A DNA stretch of 64,000 nt, taken from CAYRVX01 sp964427875 (GTDB lineage: Bacteria > Planctomycetota > Phycisphaerae > SM23-33). Both the position numbers and the translations under genes were made by a program. Shown here piece after piece: positions 61,619 through 64,000 of this stretch; the stretch's first letter is position 1, and each line of letters begins with the position of its first letter. Under the pieces are notes generated by a model, which had not been told where the DNA came from, made no database searches, and saw nothing but the letters and a program-made list of their open reading frames with translations. The stretch lies in NCBI GenBank assembly GCA_964427875.1, contig CAYRVX010000025.1:4222-68221 (forward strand), in the 5' to 3' direction.

Positions 61619-62150
61619 GTCGTAGGTCGTAGGGAAGAGGGAGACGATGGCGAAGATCGACGGCTACAAGGACCTGATTGCGTGGCAGAAGGGGATGGAT
61701 CTGGTGGAAGCTGTCTACCGTCTGAGTGCCGGATTTCCCAGGGAAGAGAGGTTCGGTCTGACCTCGCAGATTCGTCGAGCGGCCGTGAGCGTACCCAGCA
61801 ACATTGCCGAGGGATACAGCCGGCCGAATCGGGCGGATTACGTTCGTTTCCTTGACATCGCCCGTGGATCGGCCAACGAAGTGGAGACCCAGTTGCTGAT
61901 CGCCATTCGCCTGAAATTGGTGACTGAGAAGGAGTCGGCTGATGTCTTGGGCTTGGCCAGGGAGGAACAGCGTATTCTGAAAGGACTGGTGCAGGGCTTG
62001 CAGAAGAGCGGCAGAACGAATATCAGGAATGGGAGAAGCGACAGCCGAAATGGTCGGTAGCCGCAGGAAGGTAAGTACCGGCTGATGATCTATGCATGTT
62101 CCCGGGTTCTTGTCTTACCCCTACGACCTACGACCTACGACCTATGACCT
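61603..62150. mobile_element. Cassette with S23 gene bounded by inverted heptamer repeats
   Basis: The left end is built of GGT-CGTA/CATA heptamers (61603-61633) and the right end of the complementary series (62120-62150); 24 bp match perfectly as inverted repeats. The cassette carries only the four-helix-bundle gene. The left repeat contains the hisD stop codon and the right repeat contains the hisC start codon. Confidence 0.6.
61647..62060 (+). CDS. Four-helix-bundle protein of the 23S rRNA intervening-sequence (S23) family
   Basis: The 137-residue protein has YKDLIAWQKGMDLVEAVYRL, LTSQIRRAAVSVPSNIAEGY and FLDIARGSANEVETQLLIAI, characteristic of the S23/IVP family first seen inside 23S rRNA genes and now found in many genomic places. 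The biochemical role is unknown. GAGGGAGA precedes the start. The codon use is less G+C-biased than the his genes around it, which fits an inserted gene. Confidence 0.9.
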   Translation: MAKIDGYKDLIAWQKGMDLVEAVYRLSAGFPREERFGLTSQIRRAAVSVPSNIAEGYSRPNRADYVRFLDIARGSANEVETQLLIAIRLKLVTEKESADVLGLAREEQRILKGLVQGLQKSGRTNIRNGRSDSRNGR

Positions 62151-63205
62151 TCTTTAGAAACAACATCGACGGCATGACCGGCTACGTTCCCGGCGAGCAG
62201 CCGGGGGCGGGCGAGAAGGTCGTCAAGCTGAACACGAACGAGAACCCGTATCCGCCCTCGCCGGCGGCGATGAAGGTGCTGCACTGCTTCGACGGCGAGC
62301 TGCTGCGGCGGTACTCGCACCCGACGGCGCGGGCCTTCCGCGAGGCGGCCGGGAGGGTGCTCGACGTGCCCGCCGAGTGGGTCCTGCCCGGCAACGGCAG
62401 CGACGAGCTGCTCACGATGATCTTCCGCGCGTGCACCGATCCCGGCAGGAAGGCGGCCTATCCCGTGCCGACCTACACGCTCTATCGCACGCTGGCGGAG
62501 ATCCAGGACGCCGAGGCCGCCGAGGTGCCGTTCGACGAGGACTTCCACCTGCCGGTGGACGGACTGGCCGAGGCGAAGGCGGCCGTCACGCTGGTGGCCC
62601 ATCCGAACGCGCCGTCGGGCACGGCCGTGCCGCGCGACCGGCTCGAACAGCTCGCCCGGCGCGCCGCCGGCCTGCTCGTCATCGACGAGGCCTACGTGGA
62701 CTTCGCCGACTACCACGTGCTGGACCTCGCGAGGTCGTGCGAGAACGTGATCGTCCTTCGGAGCCTGTCCAAGGGCTACTCGCTGGCCGGGCTGCGCCTC
62801 GGCTTCGGCGTGGCGAATCCGACGATCATCGACGGCCTGATCAAGGTCAAGGACAGCTACAACGTCGGGGCCGTGCCGTGCGCCGCCGCCGCGGCCGCCT
62901 TCGAGGACCGACCGTACAGGGACCGGTGCGTCGAGAAGGTAAAGGCCTCGCGGGCGAAGCTCGCAGGCGAGCTGGAGCGCCTGGCGTTTCGCGTCTGGCC
63001 GAGTGCGGCGAACTTCCTGCTCGTCCGCCCGCCCGACGGGAACGCCGAAAGCATCTACGAATGCCTCAAGGAGAGGGGAATCCTGATTCGATACTTCAAC
63101 AGGCCGCCGCTGGAGGACAAGCTGCGGATCAGCATCGGCACCGATGAGCAGAACGCCGCGCTCGTGCGTGCGATCGGCGAGATCCTCGCAGGCGCCGGCG
63201 AGTGA
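62144..63205 (+). CDS. hisC: Histidinol-phosphate aminotransferase HisC
   Basis: The 353-residue class I/II PLP aminotransferase has VVKLNTNENPYPPSPAAMKV at the N-terminus, VLPGNGSDELLTMIFRACTD, VIDEAYVDFADY (PLP-binding Asp) and the Schiff-base lysine in RSLSKGYSLAGLRLGFGVAN. It acts in histidine synthesis. The start MTFFRNNIDGMTGY at 62144 lies inside the heptamer repeat and has no clear Shine-Dalgarno sequence. Confidence 0.94.
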   Translation: MTFFRNNIDGMTGYVPGEQPGAGEKVVKLNTNENPYPPSPAAMKVLHCFDGELLRRYSHPTARAFREAAGRVLDVPAEWVLPGNGSDELLTMIFRACTDPGRKAAYPVPTYTLYRTLAEIQDAEAAEVPFDEDFHLPVDGLAEAKAAVTLVAHPNAPSGTAVPRDRLEQLARRAAGLLVIDEAYVDFADYHVLDLARSCENVIVLRSLSKGYSLAGLRLGFGVANPTIIDGLIKVKDSYNVGAVPCAAAAAAFEDRPYRDRCVEKVKASRAKLAGELERLAFRVWPSAANFLLVRPPDGNAESIYECLKERGILIRYFNRPPLEDKLRISIGTDEQNAALVRAIGEILAGAGE

Positions 63206-63215
63206 GGCGCGGGAC

Positions 63216-63809
63216 ATGGCCAATCGAGCCGCCACAATCAGGCGCGAGACGAAAGAGACGCGGGTCGAGCTGACGCTGAACCTCGATGGCACGGGCCGGG
63301 TGAACGTCGAGACGGGCATCGGGTTCCTCGACCACATGCTCGACCACTTCGGCAAGCACAGCCTGACCGATCTGACGGTCCTGGCCGCCGGCGACCTGGA
63401 GGTGGACGATCACCACACGGCCGAGGACGTGGCCATCTGCCTCGGGCAGGCCATCGCCGAGGCGCTGGGCGACAAGGCGGGGATTCGCCGGTACGGCTCG
63501 GCCGCGGTGCCGATGGACGAGGCCTTGGCGAACGTGGCGTTGGACCTGTCGGGCCGGCCGGCGGTGATCTTCAACGCGCGCTTCTCGGGCGACAAGATCG
63601 GCACGTTCGACGTGCAGTTGGTGGAGCAATTCTTGCGCGGCGTGGCGAGCCACTGCGGGATGAACCTTCACGTGACCGTCCCGGCGGGCAGCAACGACCA
63701 CCACATCGCCGAGGCGATCTTCAAGGCCTTCGCCCAGGCGTTCCGCGCGGCCAAGGCGATCGACCCGGCCCGCGGCGGCGAAATCCCGTCCACAAAGGGA
63801 ACGCTGTAA
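63216..63809 (+). CDS. hisB: Imidazoleglycerol-phosphate dehydratase HisB
   Basis: The 197-residue protein has RVNVETGIGFLDHMLDHFGK, DLEVDDHHTAEDVAICLGQA, SHCGMNLHV and NDHHIAEAIFKAFAQAFRAA, which contain the two Mn-binding His clusters. It converts IGP to imidazole acetol phosphate. Stand-alone dehydratase, no phosphatase domain. It lies 10 bp after hisC. Its last 12 residues and stop are repeated downstream (63876-63914). Confidence 0.96.
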   Translation: MANRAATIRRETKETRVELTLNLDGTGRVNVETGIGFLDHMLDHFGKHSLTDLTVLAAGDLEVDDHHTAEDVAICLGQAIAEALGDKAGIRRYGSAAVPMDEALANVALDLSGRPAVIFNARFSGDKIGTFDVQLVEQFLRGVASHCGMNLHVTVPAGSNDHHIAEAIFKAFAQAFRAAKAIDPARGGEIPSTKGTL

Positions 63810-63860
63810 AAAGGGGACGGGAGTCTTTTCCGAACCAAAAAAGACTCCCGTCCCCTTTTT
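63808..63860. repeat. Long palindrome overlapping the hisB stop codon
   Basis: Perfect 22-bp arms (AAAAAGGGGACGGGAGTC then TTTT, and its complement) around a 9-nt loop. The T-rich 3' arm would also work as a Rho-independent terminator for hisB. It shares the GGGGACG end with 49492-49547 but has a different core. Confidence 0.8.
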
Positions 63861-63875
63861 TTGCCCCTCCTCAAT

Positions 63876-63914
63876 CGCGGCGGGGAGATCCCGTCGACGA
63901 AGGGAACGCTGTAG
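63876..63914 (+). pseudogene. Duplicate of the hisB 3' end
   Basis: Thirteen codons, R-G-G-E-I-P-S-T-K-G-T-L-stop, the same as the end of hisB (63771-63809). They differ at five third-codon positions, all synonymous (including TAA to TAG). No reading frame leads into it. Confidence 0.75.
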
Positions 63915-64000
63915 GGCGCGACCGCGGGTCGCGAATGCCTAATGACGAATGACTAATGACGGTTGCGGTCGGGAAATCCTGGTCTGACAGGACGAAGGGA
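63915..64000. other. Gene-free end of window
   Basis: A GCGACC/GGGTCGC hairpin follows the hisB tail duplicate, then short imperfect repeats of AATGACGAATGACTAATGAC type. Nothing else is visible. Confidence 0.4.

Overview
The window is high-GC DNA (about two thirds G+C) that reads like a planctomycete, probably a relative of the Phycisphaerae. This placement is inferred from gene content: a sulfatase, a PQQ-type propeller protein, FG-GAP and beta-helix secreted proteins, a thioredoxin/DsbD-alpha fusion, and many dispersed palindromic repeats. No rRNA or tRNA gene was seen, so no marker gene confirms it.

Layout. (1) 1-3.1 kb: the end of a YyaL-type thioredoxin protein, a secreted propeller protein and a small MerR regulator. 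(2) 3.3-17.1 kb: a tightly overlapping flagellar export operon in the order fliF-fliG fusion, fliH, I, J, a short fliN-like gene, fliO, P, Q, R, flhB, flhA, flhF, flhG, then a FliA-type sigma factor. (3) 17.1-22.6 kb, reverse strand: a TolC / HlyD adaptor / ABC ATPase / MacB permease efflux operon. (4) 22.8-33.9 kb: nitroreductase, zinc dehydrogenase, sulfatase, a REP-associated transposase, a beta-helix protein and a complete ytfQRT-yjfF-like sugar ABC transporter. (5) 33.9-48.0 kb: an HD-GYP response regulator and hybrid histidine kinase, divergent from a type IV pilus/type II secretion-like cluster: four tandem prepilins, a PilM-PilN fusion, PilO, PilP, PilB, PilC, a PilZ protein, a PilZ-prepilin fusion and three minor prepilins. 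(6) 48-60 kb: a mosaic of housekeeping genes (rsmE, csp, a sodium:solute symporter, RraA-like) with relics, a decayed ISL3 transposase, a PIN-domain pair inside a duplication, and several palindromic elements. (7) 60.3-63.8 kb: hisD, hisC and hisB, with a four-helix-bundle (S23) cassette between hisD and hisC.

The most striking signal is in region 5. A near-consensus flagellar sigma-28 promoter (37777-37803) lies just upstream of the first prepilin, and a similar but weaker one lies upstream of the window's own sigma-28 gene. The same cluster has an HD-GYP (cyclic-di-GMP degrading) regulator, a PilZ (cyclic-di-GMP binding) protein, and a prepilin whose cleavable cytoplasmic leader is itself a PilZ domain. 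Together these suggest a pseudopilus that is switched on with the flagellum and tuned by cyclic-di-GMP. Another unusual feature is the natural FliF-FliG fusion, which lacks exactly the segments that normally join these two proteins.

The accessory regions carry several structured repeats: a 152-bp MITE-like element with a 9-bp target duplication, nested palindromes, two long hairpins with the same ends but different cores, a synonymously diverged duplicate of the hisB tail, and heptamer inverted repeats that supply both the hisD stop and the hisC start.
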